Assembly (NCBI GenBank): GCA_016707785.1
Contig: JADJGZ010000030.1
Span: 1-55,550 of the forward strand
DNA from: Bacteroidales bacterium
GTDB lineage: Bacteria > Bacteroidota > Bacteroidia > Bacteroidales > UBA4417
Direction of reading: 5' to 3'
Length of the DNA stretch: 55,550 bases
In this document: positions 17,953-25,316 of the stretch, piece by piece
How the letters are laid out: every line of letters starts with the position of its first letter
Position numbering within the stretch: the first letter of the stretch is position 1
The notes under the pieces: generated by a model
The model's input: only the letters and a program-made list of their open reading frames with translations
Database searches by the model: none
What the model was told of the DNA's origin: nothing
Program-made: the position numbers and the translations under genes

Positions 17953-18792
17953 ATGGATAAATTCCGGAACAAATACCGTATACAATCTACCCGTCTGCAG
18001 AATTGGGATTATGGTTCCAATGCGATGTATTATATTACCATATGCACACGTAAAAGGAAACACCATTTTGGCAGAATTGAAGGTGCTGTTATGAATTTAT
18101 CAGAAATTGGAAAAATTTGTCAACAATTTTTGCACGACATTCCAATCCATTTTCCATATATAATATTAGATGAAATGGTCATTATGCCAAATCATATTCA
18201 TGGTATTTTTATCATTGAAAATAATAATATCTCAAATTGTGATAAGATTGATGGAACCTTGGTTGGGAACGATTTTGCCGGGGACGAAATAACAGGAAAC
18301 AATCCATTGGGGCATAAATCGATATGGAATGAAATGACCGAAAATGATCAATTTGGGAATGATTCATTCGGATTTAATTTGGTGGGGAATGATCCATTTG
18401 AAAATGATTCGGCGGAATATGACCCATTGGGGCATGATTCGGCGGAATATGACCCATTTGAATATAATTCGGCGGTAAATGGCCCATTTGTAGAGACGCC
18501 CAAATTGGGCGTCTCTACGGATGAAAATCCATCATCGAACCCAACAATTAATCCAAAACGCCGACAAACCATTAATGCATCACAAAAATGGAAATCCGGG
18601 ACGATTGGGGTTGTATTAAACCAATTCAAACGTGCCGTTACCATCGATGCCAGGAAAATAAATACCGGTTTCGGATGGCAATCACGATATTATGACCACA
18701 TTATCCGAAATGATGCCGATTATTGGCGAATCAAAAATTACATTATCAATAATCCTAAAAATTGGAATGAAGATGAATTTAACAAAACCTGA
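17953..18792 (+). CDS. REP-associated tyrosine transposase (RAYT) with an embedded REP and 10-residue repeats
   Basis: A Y1/HUH-type transposase of the TnpA-REP family. The N-terminal part (residues 1-90) has YYITICTRKRKHHFGRI and the HUH metal site MPNHIHGI (His81, His83); the C-terminal part (205-275) has LNQFKRAVTIDARK, GFGWQSRYYDHIIRN and YIINNPKNW, typical of RAYTs, with the catalytic Tyr probably in or near YYDH. Between them lie roughly 100 extra residues (about 100-190) made of degenerate 10-residue units (G-N-D-P-F-x-x-N-S-A, E-Y-D-P-L-G-H-D-S-A, E-Y-D-P-F-E-Y-N-S-A) ending in VETPKLGVST, which is the translation of a perfect REP palindrome. The frame stays open through the insert. 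Such enzymes act as single-copy domesticated transposases that process REP hairpins. Probably active as far as the motifs show. Confidence 0.9.
   Translation: MDKFRNKYRIQSTRLQNWDYGSNAMYYITICTRKRKHHFGRIEGAVMNLSEIGKICQQFLHDIPIHFPYIILDEMVIMPNHIHGIFIIENNNISNCDKIDGTLVGNDFAGDEITGNNPLGHKSIWNEMTENDQFGNDSFGFNLVGNDPFENDSAEYDPLGHDSAEYDPFEYNSAVNGPFVETPKLGVSTDENPSSNPTINPKRRQTINASQKWKSGTIGVVLNQFKRAVTIDARKINTGFGWQSRYYDHIIRNDADYWRIKNYIINNPKNWNEDEFNKT
18262..18492 (+). repeat. Degenerate 30-bp tandem repeat inside the RAYT gene
   Basis: Seven to eight head-to-tail units of 30 bp, in frame, of the form gaatatgacccatttgaata + taattcggcg. The last three units are nearly identical, the first ones worn. The same unit reappears outside the gene at 18872-19092. 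Confidence 0.8.
18490..18518. repeat. REP palindrome 1 (inside RAYT coding sequence)
   Basis: Perfect inverted repeat: 12-nt arms GTAGAGACGCCC and GGGCGTCTCTAC around AAATT. It is read in frame as V-E-T-P-K-L-G-V-S-T. Confidence 0.9.
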
Positions 18793-18844
18793 TGGATACA
18801 TGATTTATTTCGTCAATGAATAACGATCATGCATAATTGGAAAT

Positions 18845-18870
18845 GTAGAGACGCCCAATTTGGGCGTCTC
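18845..18870. repeat. REP palindrome 2 (inverted orientation)
   Basis: GTAGAGACGCCC, loop AATTT, then GGGCGTCTC followed by AAAC instead of TAC. The loop is the reverse complement of that in copies 1, 3 and 4, so this copy lies the other way round. Stem of 9 bp. Confidence 0.85.
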
Positions 18871-18871
18871 A

Positions 18872-19092
18872 AACGAACATATTTCGGTGGGGAATGACCC
18901 GTTCGGGTATAATTCGGGGGAATGGGGGTGATTGAGGGGTGATTTGCCCAATTGCCGTAGAGACGCCCAAATTGGGCGTCTCAAACGAACATATTTCGGC
19001 GGGGAATGACCCGTTCGGATATAATTCGGTGGGGAATGACCCGTTCGGATATATTTCGGTGGGGAATGACCCGTTCCGGTATGATTTGGTGG
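18872..19092. repeat. 30-bp tandem repeats downstream of RAYT, interrupted by REP 3
   Basis: Units of the form GGGGAATGACCCGTTCGGAT + ATAATTCGGT occur at 18884-18925 and, as three near-identical copies, at 19000-19092. Each block begins with AACGAACATATTTCGG directly after a REP. The region is non-coding: short frames through it translate to the same VGNDPFGYNS word as the RAYT insert, but have no independent gene structure. Confidence 0.85.
18957..18982. repeat. REP palindrome 3
   Basis: GTAGAGACGCCC-AAATT-GGGCGTCTC, then AAACGAAC. It is preceded by GTGATTTGCCCAATTGCC, which is repeated exactly before REP 4. Confidence 0.85.
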
Positions 19093-19109
19093 TGATTTGC
19101 CCAATTGCC

Positions 19110-19138
19110 GTAGAGACGCCCAAATTGGGCGTCTCTAC
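19110..19138. repeat. REP palindrome 4
   Basis: Perfect 12-nt arms around AAATT, identical to copy 1 inside the gene. Preceded by the same GTGATTTGCCCAATTGCC as copy 3. It closes the repeat field, about 170 bp before the end of the next gene. Confidence 0.9.
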
Positions 19139-19306
19139 GGAGGGGAAAACAAACATCGAATAAAATAATGGGTGGCAAAACGGATCAAACAACGGATTCA
19201 TCAATCGATGCAATAATGCATCAAATCTCAAATCCAAAATGCCGGCGAACCCTGTAAAGATTGGAAATGTTTTATATCAATGCATACGTACCGTAACATC
19301 AAAGAA

Positions 19307-19795
19307 TCATTTTTCCTCCATGGGATTTTTATCGGTATTCCAGGTTTCGATTTTGATTTTCAATGATTTATCCGGCTGAATTTCATAAACGGTCAGGTAC
19401 TTACCTGCATCTTCGATGGGCTTGTCCATCCCAGGGTAGGTGAAACTGATTTTGTAGAATCCCACTTCTGTAACGAAATTGCCACTTACATAAACTTTAT
19501 AGGTAGTTGGTTCAAATGAAGTCACTTTCATTCCTGATTTTTTCATAGCTTCATTCGATTTACGAAGGGCATCAATTCCCTCGATCATTGGCTCATAGGA
19601 AGGCATTGAGATAGCATCTTTTGCATACAATGCAAGGTTGGCATCTCCATTGCCCGAAAGCATGGCTTCCTTCATTGCAAGATTCATCTTTAAGATTTTA
19701 TCCTTATACTCAGCCTCAGATTGAGCCACGGCTGCAGCGCTGAAAATGGTAACCACCAGGGTTGTGAACATCAATCGTAGAAATGTTGTTTTCAT
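19307..19795 (-). CDS. Exported SnoaL-like/DUF4440 protein
   Basis: A signal peptide (MKTTFLRLMFTTLVVTIFSAAAVAQ) is followed by a 135-residue NTF2-like domain: an N-terminal helix YKDKILKMNLAMKEAMLSGNGDANLALYAKDAISMPSYEPMIEGIDALRK, then strands KVTSFEPTTYKVYVSGNFVTEVGFYKISF and YLTVYEIQPDKSLKIKIETWNTD. This is the cone fold of DUF4440/SnoaL-like proteins, which bind small ligands or act as isomerases; no catalytic residues can be assigned. It lies 221 bp after the acr3 stop, on the same strand as the arsenic island, but there is no direct sign that it belongs to it. Confidence 0.7.
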   Translation of the reverse strand: MKTTFLRLMFTTLVVTIFSAAAVAQSEAEYKDKILKMNLAMKEAMLSGNGDANLALYAKDAISMPSYEPMIEGIDALRKSNEAMKKSGMKVTSFEPTTYKVYVSGNFVTEVGFYKISFTYPGMDKPIEDAGKYLTVYEIQPDKSLKIKIETWNTDKNPMEEK

Positions 19796-20016
19796 GTTTT
19801 TTAGGTTAAAGTGAATAATTGGGTTTGGTTTTCTACAATTAACAATTAAGTCTCAATTTTGATCATCTTGAGAAAGTTATCACCCACTAAAACTTAAGTT
19901 ATTCAAAAAAAACTCACTGGAAACAAGCAATCCTTAACCACTAAAAAGATTGAATCCGGAATCAGGCACATCGCTGGAATCCGTTTGTGATATGCAAACA
20001 GGAATTGTACTAATAG

Positions 20017-21057
20017 CTACTTATTTAGAAAATATTTCTTCTGATAATAGAAAGCCAGGTTCACCAGTGCAATCATTACAGGTACTTCAACCAATGGGCC
20101 AATTACAGCCGCAAAAGCCTCTCCAGAATTCATTCCGAATATAGCAATGGCAACAGCAATAGCAAGTTCGAAGTTATTGCTGGCAGCGGTAAACGACAAG
20201 GTAACGGATTGCCCATATGTTGCATTAACTTTCCTGCTCATATAGAATGAAACAATAAACATTATAAGGAAGTAAATAAGGAGTGGGATAGCGATCAGGA
20301 CAACATCCAAGGGTATTTTTACAATATACTCACCTTTGAGAGAGAACATTACGATGATTGTAAACAGAAGTGCTATCAGTGTAATCGGACTGATCTTTGG
20401 GATAAAGCGGGTATGATACCATTGTTTACCCTTTATTCTTACAAGTATATAGCGTGTCAGGAAACCTGCAATAAAAGGAATTCCCAGGTATATAAAGACA
20501 CTCTCGGCAATTTGGGCAATGGTGATATTAGCAACTGCCTCATTAGTAGGTATTCCGAACCAACCAGGCAGAACTGCAATGAAAAAATATGCATATACTG
20601 AGAAAAATAGTACCTGGAAAATACTATTAAAAGCAACCAGTCCGGCAGCATATTGTGTATCACCTTTGGCAAGGTCGTTCCAGACTATCACCATTGCAAT
20701 GCACCTTGCCAGTCCAATCATGATGATTCCATACATATATGGCAGGTTGGCATTATTTTCGCCCGGGAACAATTTGAAAAACACAACTGCCAGGGCAAAC
20801 ATCAATACCGGACCGATAACCCAGTTCTGAATCAGTGAGAGAGTCAATACCTTGTAATTACGAAAAACATCTCCAAGTTCTTCGTATTTCACTTTTGCCA
20901 ATGGAGGGTACATCATAAGTATCAATCCAATAGCAATAGGAATATTGGTTGTACTTTCGGGTGACGACTTCAACGATTCCCAGAAATCAGCAATTGCTGG
21001 AAAAAAGTATCCTGACATCACGCCAATAAACATGGCGAGGAAGATCCATAATGTCAA
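20017..21057 (-). CDS. acr3: ACR3-family arsenite efflux transporter
   Basis: Exports arsenite (and perhaps antimonite) across the inner membrane. Ten hydrophobic segments are visible, with the family signature GLARCIAMVIVWNDLAKGD including the conserved Cys (residue 119 from this start), and SFTAASNNFELAIAVAIAIFG near the C-terminus. The frame starts at TTG 21057, but coding sequence runs further upstream (LKFLDRYLTLWIF, the normal ACR3 N-terminus). Removing one base from the GGG at 21083-21085 would connect it to ATG 21097 as M-P-S-Q-P-R-L-K-F-L-D-R-Y-L. It is the last gene of the unit arsC-arsC-(four-helix)-acr3, presumably induced by arsenic through the ArsR-type site at 22711-22728. Confidence 0.95.
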   Translation of the reverse strand: MTLWIFLAMFIGVMSGYFFPAIADFWESLKSSPESTTNIPIAIGLILMMYPPLAKVKYEELGDVFRNYKVLTLSLIQNWVIGPVLMFALAVVFFKLFPGENNANLPYMYGIIMIGLARCIAMVIVWNDLAKGDTQYAAGLVAFNSIFQVLFFSVYAYFFIAVLPGWFGIPTNEAVANITIAQIAESVFIYLGIPFIAGFLTRYILVRIKGKQWYHTRFIPKISPITLIALLFTIIVMFSLKGEYIVKIPLDVVLIAIPLLIYFLIMFIVSFYMSRKVNATYGQSVTLSFTAASNNFELAIAVAIAIFGMNSGEAFAAVIGPLVEVPVMIALVNLAFYYQKKYFLNK

Positions 21058-21263
21058 ATATCTATCGAGGAATTTGAGACGAGGGTTGTGAAGGCATGGG
21101 AATAATTTAAAAATTTAAAAATTCGGTAATTTAGAAATTAGTCTGTAAGTTGATACAAAAGATCATTTGCAGTGCTTTTATTGAGACTTAGGAGTGAAAT
21201 GCTCAAAAAATCTCTCATACAATTAGTATCTTCTGATGATTACAAATATAGCATTTGAAATTT

Positions 21264-21650
21264 TCACTTCTTTATACTATTGTTAATCTGACCATCTCTT
21301 AATTGTTGTTTGGACGTACTCAGAATTTTCGAAAGTATCCTTAACAATTCCAGCAATAAATTATGGACCGATTCATCATAAGGGTAGTTATGAGCAAGTT
21401 TACATAATTGCATCCAGTAATCAGTTTCTTCGGCTTCCTTAGCAGCAATTTTCATCTTGTGAATAAAATCTTGCTTACTTTCAGCATTTTGTGCTTCGCG
21501 CACATTTGCTCCAATTGCGGTACCCGATTTAATAATCTGGCGAGCTATTATGTATTTATGCTCAGTTTCAAGTTTTTCAGCAAATCGAAGAACTTCAACA
21601 GCAAACATCAAAGATTTGCTGACGATAATATTTTCTTTGTCCGGCTTCAT
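21264..21650 (-). CDS. Four-helix bundle protein (23S rRNA intervening-sequence protein family)
   Basis: 128 residues with the family hallmarks S-L-x-F-A-V-E-V, SGTAIGANVREAQNAESKQDFIHKMKIAAKEAEETDYWMQL and a C-terminal helix LLLELLRILSKIL. Members are either encoded inside intervening sequences of 23S rRNA or stand alone, as here; the fold resembles Avd of diversity-generating retroelements and is basic, consistent with nucleic-acid binding, but no function is established. It interrupts the arsC-acr3 order and is flanked on both sides by AT-rich words that are each other's reverse complement (near 21108-21135 and 21762-21800). A second copy is at 24953-25306. Confidence 0.85.
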   Translation of the reverse strand: MKPDKENIIVSKSLMFAVEVLRFAEKLETEHKYIIARQIIKSGTAIGANVREAQNAESKQDFIHKMKIAAKEAEETDYWMQLCKLAHNYPYDESVHNLLLELLRILSKILSTSKQQLRDGQINNSIKK

Positions 21651-21777
21651 TTTAACAACTTTATTAAAAAAGAAATAATAAAAATATAATCACTAAATAT
21701 TGCTATACCTATTAGGCTCCAGAAATTTCATCTATCGCTTACAGTATTGAAACTTATTGCATTTTTAAATTTGTAAA

Positions 21778-22209
21778 TTACTCAATTTTCAAATTCATTT
21801 GATAAAACTTCCAAAATGATGTTTTTATCTCATCCCTCACCCTAATAAACTCTGAATGGATAAACTCTTCAGTGCCTGTAACATGGGAAGGATCATCAAA
21901 GCCAATATGGAGACGGTTTTTAACTTTACCAAAGAAGGCCGGACAGGTTTCGTTGGCACCTCCACACACGGTAATTACATAATCCCATTCTTCGTTGAGG
22001 TATAAGTCGACTGAATCGGAAGTATGATGACTGATATCAATTCCTGTTTCCTTCATTACTTCAACTGCTTTGGGATTCAATTTCCCGGAAGCTTCAGTAC
22101 CTGCTGAACGGACGACCAGATTTTTATCAAAGGACTGCAGGAAACCATGAGCCATCTGGCTGCGGCAACTATTGCCTGTGCAAAGGATAAGTATTTTCTT
22201 TTGTTGCAT
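21778..22209 (-). CDS. arsC: Arsenate reductase, thioredoxin-coupled low-molecular-weight phosphatase type (copy 2)
   Basis: Reduces arsenate to arsenite for export by Acr3. The P-loop is CTGNSCRS (nucleophile Cys10), and the shuttle cysteines fall at 82 and 89 in VITVCGGANETCPAF, the same three positions as in the well-studied staphylococcal plasmid enzyme; WDYVITVC and FDDPSHVTG are also typical. 143 residues, normal for the family. It starts 2 nt after the end of the neighbouring arsC gene, so the two reductases are co-transcribed. The pair are not recent duplicates: their middle regions differ widely. Confidence 0.92.
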   Translation of the reverse strand: MQQKKILILCTGNSCRSQMAHGFLQSFDKNLVVRSAGTEASGKLNPKAVEVMKETGIDISHHTSDSVDLYLNEEWDYVITVCGGANETCPAFFGKVKNRLHIGFDDPSHVTGTEEFIHSEFIRVRDEIKTSFWKFYQMNLKIE

Positions 22210-22211
22210 TA

Positions 22212-22652
22212 TTAAAAACTTATTGAATGATGATTACGAATGAACTTTTCAATTTCGTCCTTTATTTGATCCCTGACAATCCTGGTTTGTTGCAGTTTTG
22301 CTTCTTCGGTTCCTGTAAATGAAGATGGATCCTTGAATGACCAGTTGAATCGCTTCGCCATGCCGGGAAATATTGGACATCGTTCTGCACTGGCTTCATC
22401 ACAGACAGCAATAACATATTGATAGTATTTGCCTTGCTTAAAAAAGTCGAAAACACCCTTTGTAGAATTCTTTGAAATGTCAATTCCAACCTCTTTCATC
22501 ACTTCTACTACAAGAGGGTTCAACTTCCCCGGTTCCAGTCCTGCGCTTTCAGCAAGAAATTGCTCGCCCCCCATCAAATTTAAAAATGCCTCAGCCATCT
22601 GGCTCCGGGCTGAATTATGAACACAAACAAAAAGCACCTTAATCTTATTCAT
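22212..22652 (-). CDS. arsC: Arsenate reductase, low-molecular-weight phosphatase type (copy 1)
   Basis: P-loop CVHNSARSQMAEAF (nucleophile Cys10, Arg16) and further cysteines at 84 and 92 in VIAVCDEASAERCPIF, with FKDPSSFTGTEE and a helical end IRNHHSISF. The CVHNSARSQMAEA form is that of the thioredoxin-dependent ArsC subgroup common in Bacteroidota and archaea. 146 residues. It is the first gene after the ArsR-type palindrome at 22711-22728 and is followed after 2 nt by the second arsC. Two reductases with different cysteine spacing may differ in electron donor; that is inference. Confidence 0.93.
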   Translation of the reverse strand: MNKIKVLFVCVHNSARSQMAEAFLNLMGGEQFLAESAGLEPGKLNPLVVEVMKEVGIDISKNSTKGVFDFFKQGKYYQYVIAVCDEASAERCPIFPGMAKRFNWSFKDPSSFTGTEEAKLQQTRIVRDQIKDEIEKFIRNHHSISF

Positions 22653-22710
22653 ACTTTACCAGGATTGAATTTTGAACCAAAAGATCCTATCCAACTTAAT
22701 AGATAAATCA

Positions 22711-22728
22711 TTTCGTAAAATTACGAAA
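22711..22728. promoter_or_regulatory. Candidate ArsR operator before arsC-arsC-acr3
   Basis: Perfect 18-bp palindrome TTTCGTAA-AA-TTACGAAA, of the form TTTCG-N8-CGAAA, shared with the site before arsR (27666-27689). On the minus strand the spacer reads TAATTTTA, one base from a TAnnTTTG -7 box. It ends 58 bp before the arsC start codon. Confidence 0.7.
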
Positions 22729-22800
22729 CTATGTCTGGTAAACATTAATTTCAGATTAATTGTATTTTAAGAAATTATTAAGCAAGCTACTTAGTGTTTC

Positions 22801-23577
22801 TTAGGGTTGGATTTTCTCAAAAAGAGATAAGAGTTTCTCCTTATAAATCGATTTAATCTCTTCTTCATGGTCCCCAATAGGTTTTACAGGAATCAGGTCC
22901 ATTACTTCCAATGCTGTCATTCCTGAATAGAAATAGGTCCGGATAGCGGCAAGCATCGTATCCCTGACCGAATTAAGGCTTTCCTCCTCAGTAAGTCCGA
23001 TTTTGCAGCCCAGGTCAATGAGTTCCTTCCATTGAAACCAGAAATAGGTAGGTAGCATTGCAGAAAGGATAGCATATCCCTCAAGTTTATCCTCTGCAAC
23101 TTCGAAAGTATGTCCCATCCTTCGTAAAATCCTGAGCAGAGCCTGCTTTTTGAAATCAGTAAATGTCTCTGCAAAAGTTACCGGGTTATAACCTTCATTA
23201 ACAATAGAAGTTGCATTGGGAATCAGGCGGGCAAGATTTGGAATTTGGGGGAGAATGGAAGCCATTTTTGCCAGGCTGACTTTTGGAGCCAATGATATGA
23301 CCATTGCCCCCGGTTTAAATGTGTGCTTTACCTCTTCAAGCATTTCCATAATAACAGGTGGATGCAGTGCAATGAAAACAATATCCTGGCTTGCAGCCTC
23401 AATAGCTGATTTGGCAAGTATAATATCAGGAAATTGTGCTTTTAGTTTTGATATGACATCCGCTTGAATATCGTACACAATGATGGATTTATACTCTGAT
23501 TTGTTGTTTTTAATCACCTGGAGGAAGATTTTGGTGATTCTGCCACCTCCCAAAAAGCCTAAGGATTGTGTTTTCAT
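22801..23577 (-). CDS. ProC-like NAD(P)-dependent oxidoreductase (pyrroline-5-carboxylate reductase family)
   Basis: A Rossmann fold opens with LGFLGGGRITKIFLQVI (G-x-G-G-x-I pattern, residues 7-12), then VYDIQADVISKL, DIVFIALHPPVIMEML and GAMVISLAPKVSLAKM, and a helical C-terminal dimerization domain with GYAILSAMLPTYFWFQWKEL and LNSVRDTMLAAIRTYFYSG. This is the ProC/6-phosphogluconate-dehydrogenase-like architecture, but the highly conserved dimer motif around GS(G/P)AY of true ProC is missing (LSAMLPTYFW instead), so proline synthesis is unlikely. Similar orphan oxidoreductases are found in arsenic islands; the substrate is unknown. It lies between the rhodanese gene and the second ArsR-type site. 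Confidence 0.75.
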   Translation of the reverse strand: MKTQSLGFLGGGRITKIFLQVIKNNKSEYKSIIVYDIQADVISKLKAQFPDIILAKSAIEAASQDIVFIALHPPVIMEMLEEVKHTFKPGAMVISLAPKVSLAKMASILPQIPNLARLIPNATSIVNEGYNPVTFAETFTDFKKQALLRILRRMGHTFEVAEDKLEGYAILSAMLPTYFWFQWKELIDLGCKIGLTEEESLNSVRDTMLAAIRTYFYSGMTALEVMDLIPVKPIGDHEEEIKSIYKEKLLSLFEKIQP

Positions 23578-23706
23578 AATATTTCAATTATTAAAGATCG
23601 CATTTATAAGATGTCACTACAACTTTCAACGTTTCAAAAAGATTTGTGTTTTTAGCAAATCAATTCTGTTTTTATCATTATAAGATCAAATTGATCAGTG
23701 ATTTCA

Positions 23707-24120
23707 TTATGAGGTAGGCCTGGATTTAATCATACACGGGCATTGACCATTCATGGATTCAATTTCCTTCTTCATTGGCAGGCCATCCTTTTCCCATTCA
23801 GCAATTCCCCCGGCCAGGTTGGCTACCTTTGTGAAGCCGGCATTCAGCAGCTTCCGGGTAGCATCCTTACTATGAATTCCTACGCAATCGGCAACAATCA
23901 TTGCTTTGTCCCGGGGCAATGTTGACAATAGTTTATCGAAATTACTGAAAGGGCACCACAATGTACCACTTACACCGAAATCCTTGATGGCAATTTCAAA
24001 GTCTTCGCGTACATCGAGGATTACAGCGTCTTTTACAAGGCAAATAAGCGCCTGATTTCCTGTCAGATGCAGGATACCATCAATTTCAAATCCAAGGTTT
24101 TCAAAGTTTTCTTTCATCAT
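23707..24120 (-). CDS. Rhodanese-like domain protein
   Basis: A single rhodanese domain of 137 residues: VILDVREDFEIAIKDFGVSGTLWCPFSNFDKLLSTLP, active-site loop VADCVGIHSKDATRKLL with the catalytic Cys, then KVANLAGGIAEWEKDGLPM. The tail carries an extra CPC (NGQCPCMIK) that could bind metal or metalloid. Rhodaneses transfer sulfur, or act as Cys-based reductases; some relatives reduce arsenate, so a role in the arsenic island is plausible but unproven. The start at ATG 24120 is chosen because it shares its A with the arsG stop codon (TAATG). The upstream extension in the same frame lies inside arsG. Confidence 0.85.
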   Translation of the reverse strand: MMKENFENLGFEIDGILHLTGNQALICLVKDAVILDVREDFEIAIKDFGVSGTLWCPFSNFDKLLSTLPRDKAMIVADCVGIHSKDATRKLLNAGFTKVANLAGGIAEWEKDGLPMKKEIESMNGQCPCMIKSRPTS

Positions 24121-24539
24121 TAAGCAAAATAAATCCACACAAAATAAAATCCTGTAAGAATAAAAAGTACGGCAACTATTCGCCTGAACCATACTTCAAA
24201 TGTTTTTAGTTTATTGTAGAATTTACCGATTCCACCTAAACTGTATGCGAGTATATAAGACAGGAGAATTACAGGCAATCCGGTAGCAATGGCAAAATCC
24301 GGAAGAAGTAATAAACCCGAAGCCTGCGATAGCACCATGGGCATCAGCATACCGAAGTACAGAACTCCGCTGTAGGGACAAAAAGCCAGGGCGAAAATCA
24401 TTCCAAGTAATAAAGCACCCGAACTGCTGCCAATTTTCACCCTATCAGCCAAACGTTGCATATAGGACCCTGAAGAACCAGGCAACCTGATAATCCCAAG
24501 CATAAACACTCCGATAATGATAAGCAAGGACCAATCCAT
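24120..24539 (-). CDS. arsG: ArsG-like efflux permease, C-terminal part
   Basis: Three to four membrane segments continue the protein of the next entry: LLIIIGVFMLGIIRL, GALLLGMIFALAFCPYSGVLYFGMLMPMVL (with a Cys-Pro pair in the membrane), ATGLPVILLSYILAYSLG and FRRIVAVLFILTGFYFVWIYFA. The apparent ATG at 24539 is an accident of the break: adding one base to the run of five T at 24539-24543 gives ...ANGEKMDWSLLIIIGVFM, a continuous CcdA/DsbD-like membrane protein of about 230 residues. The stop overlaps the rhodanese start by 1 nt. Confidence 0.8.
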   Translation of the reverse strand: MDWSLLIIIGVFMLGIIRLPGSSGSYMQRLADRVKIGSSSGALLLGMIFALAFCPYSGVLYFGMLMPMVLSQASGLLLLPDFAIATGLPVILLSYILAYSLGGIGKFYNKLKTFEVWFRRIVAVLFILTGFYFVWIYFA

Positions 24540-24817
24540 TTTTCGCCATTGGCCTGGACTGCTCGGCTTACCTGGAACTTACTTGCCCCAAAGAAGATAA
24601 TTGCTCCAAGAATTGTGTATGTGAGAGCACGTCCCAGGGTATAATATAAACCATTCAGAAATACTGTCCGGCGATTTTCAACATCTTTGCTGATATATGC
24701 AAGGGCTGTTATATTCGTAGCCAAAGGACATGGACTGATCGCAGTCATTAATCCTAACAGGAAGGCTGTCAGGAAAGGAAATGTGCTTTGGTCGATGAGG
24801 TTTTGAAGGAAATCCAT
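24437..24817 (-). CDS. arsG: ArsG-like efflux permease (CcdA/DsbD superfamily), N-terminal part
   Basis: MDFLQNLIDQSTFPFLTAFLLGLMTAISPCPLATNITALAYISKD, then a second segment (FLNGLYYTLGRALTYTILGAIIFFG). The SPCPLATN motif in the first helix and the symmetrical CP in the second half (next entry) are those of the CcdA/DsbD-like family that includes ArsG, the membrane partner of ArsE and ArsF in operons for resistance to aromatic (nitro/amino-phenyl) arsenicals. Residues after about 92 are out of frame. Order arsE-arsF-arsG is kept here, with a four-helix bundle gene inserted between arsF and arsG. The assignment rests on family resemblance plus neighbours. Confidence 0.75.
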   Translation of the reverse strand: MDFLQNLIDQSTFPFLTAFLLGLMTAISPCPLATNITALAYISKDVENRRTVFLNGLYYTLGRALTYTILGAIIFFGASKFQVSRAVQANGEKWIGPCLSLSECLCLGLSGCLVLQGPICNVWLIG

Positions 24818-24827
24818 TTTTTCAATT

Positions 24828-24946
24828 TGACAATTTGAGGATGTGGAGATTTGGGGATGAGGAGATGTGGAGATGTGGAGATGTGGAGATGTGGAGATGT
24901 GGGGATGTGGGATGAGGAGATGTGGAGATGTGGCTTAATAAGAGAG
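24828..24946. repeat. GGAGATGTGG low-complexity repeat, left flank of four-helix gene
   Basis: Six or more copies of GGAGATGTG with variants (GGGGATGTG, GGATGAGG). It is the reverse complement in style of the ATCTCCACATC/CCCACATCTTC words on the other side of the gene (25317-25455), so the gene between them is bounded by inverted degenerate repeats. Confidence 0.75.
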
Positions 24947-24952
24947 AAGCTA

Positions 24953-25306
24953 TTAACTAGATGATTTTGAAGTAATTATGATTTTTGAAAGAATGTTTAT
25001 TAAAGATTTTAGTTTTTCTCTAAGGTTTGTAGGTTGCGGATAATTAGCAGATAATTCACAGAGCAAAAGCCAATAGTCAGTTTCCTCAGCTTCTTTGGTT
25101 GCTATTTTGAGCTTATGAATAAAGTCAGCCTTACTTTCAGCATGTTGTGCTTCATGTACATTCGCACCAATAGAAGTCCCTGATTTAAGAAGTTGCTTGC
25201 TTAGAACATACTTTCTTGCTTCTTCCAATTTCTCAGAATAGGCAATTATGTCCAATGAAAACTCTATTGAGAGCTTAACAATCAAATTATCAGTTTCCTT
25301 TTTCAT
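24953..25306 (-). CDS. Four-helix bundle protein (23S rRNA intervening-sequence protein family), second copy
   Basis: 117 residues; paralogue of the gene at 21264-21650, sharing SGTSIGANVHEAQHAESKADFIHKLKIATKEAEETDYWLLLCEL almost throughout the core. The N-terminal helix (VKLSIEFSLDIIAYSEKLEEARKYVLSKQLL) and the C-terminal one (LKSLINILSKIIITSK) fit the family. It separates arsF from arsG in an otherwise tightly packed operon and carries its own inverted low-complexity flanks, so it looks like a mobile or recently arrived cassette. No transposase is encoded within it. Function unknown. Confidence 0.85.
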   Translation of the reverse strand: MKKETDNLIVKLSIEFSLDIIAYSEKLEEARKYVLSKQLLKSGTSIGANVHEAQHAESKADFIHKLKIATKEAEETDYWLLLCELSANYPQPTNLREKLKSLINILSKIIITSKSSS

Positions 25307-25316
25307 TTTTTTAGTT

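Noticed and set aside
18805..19237. Several open frames of 65-122 residues on both strands in the REP field, reading VETPKLGVST and VGNDPFGYNS
   Set aside because: They are translations of the non-coding 30-bp and REP repeats; no start context, and the words occur on both strands.
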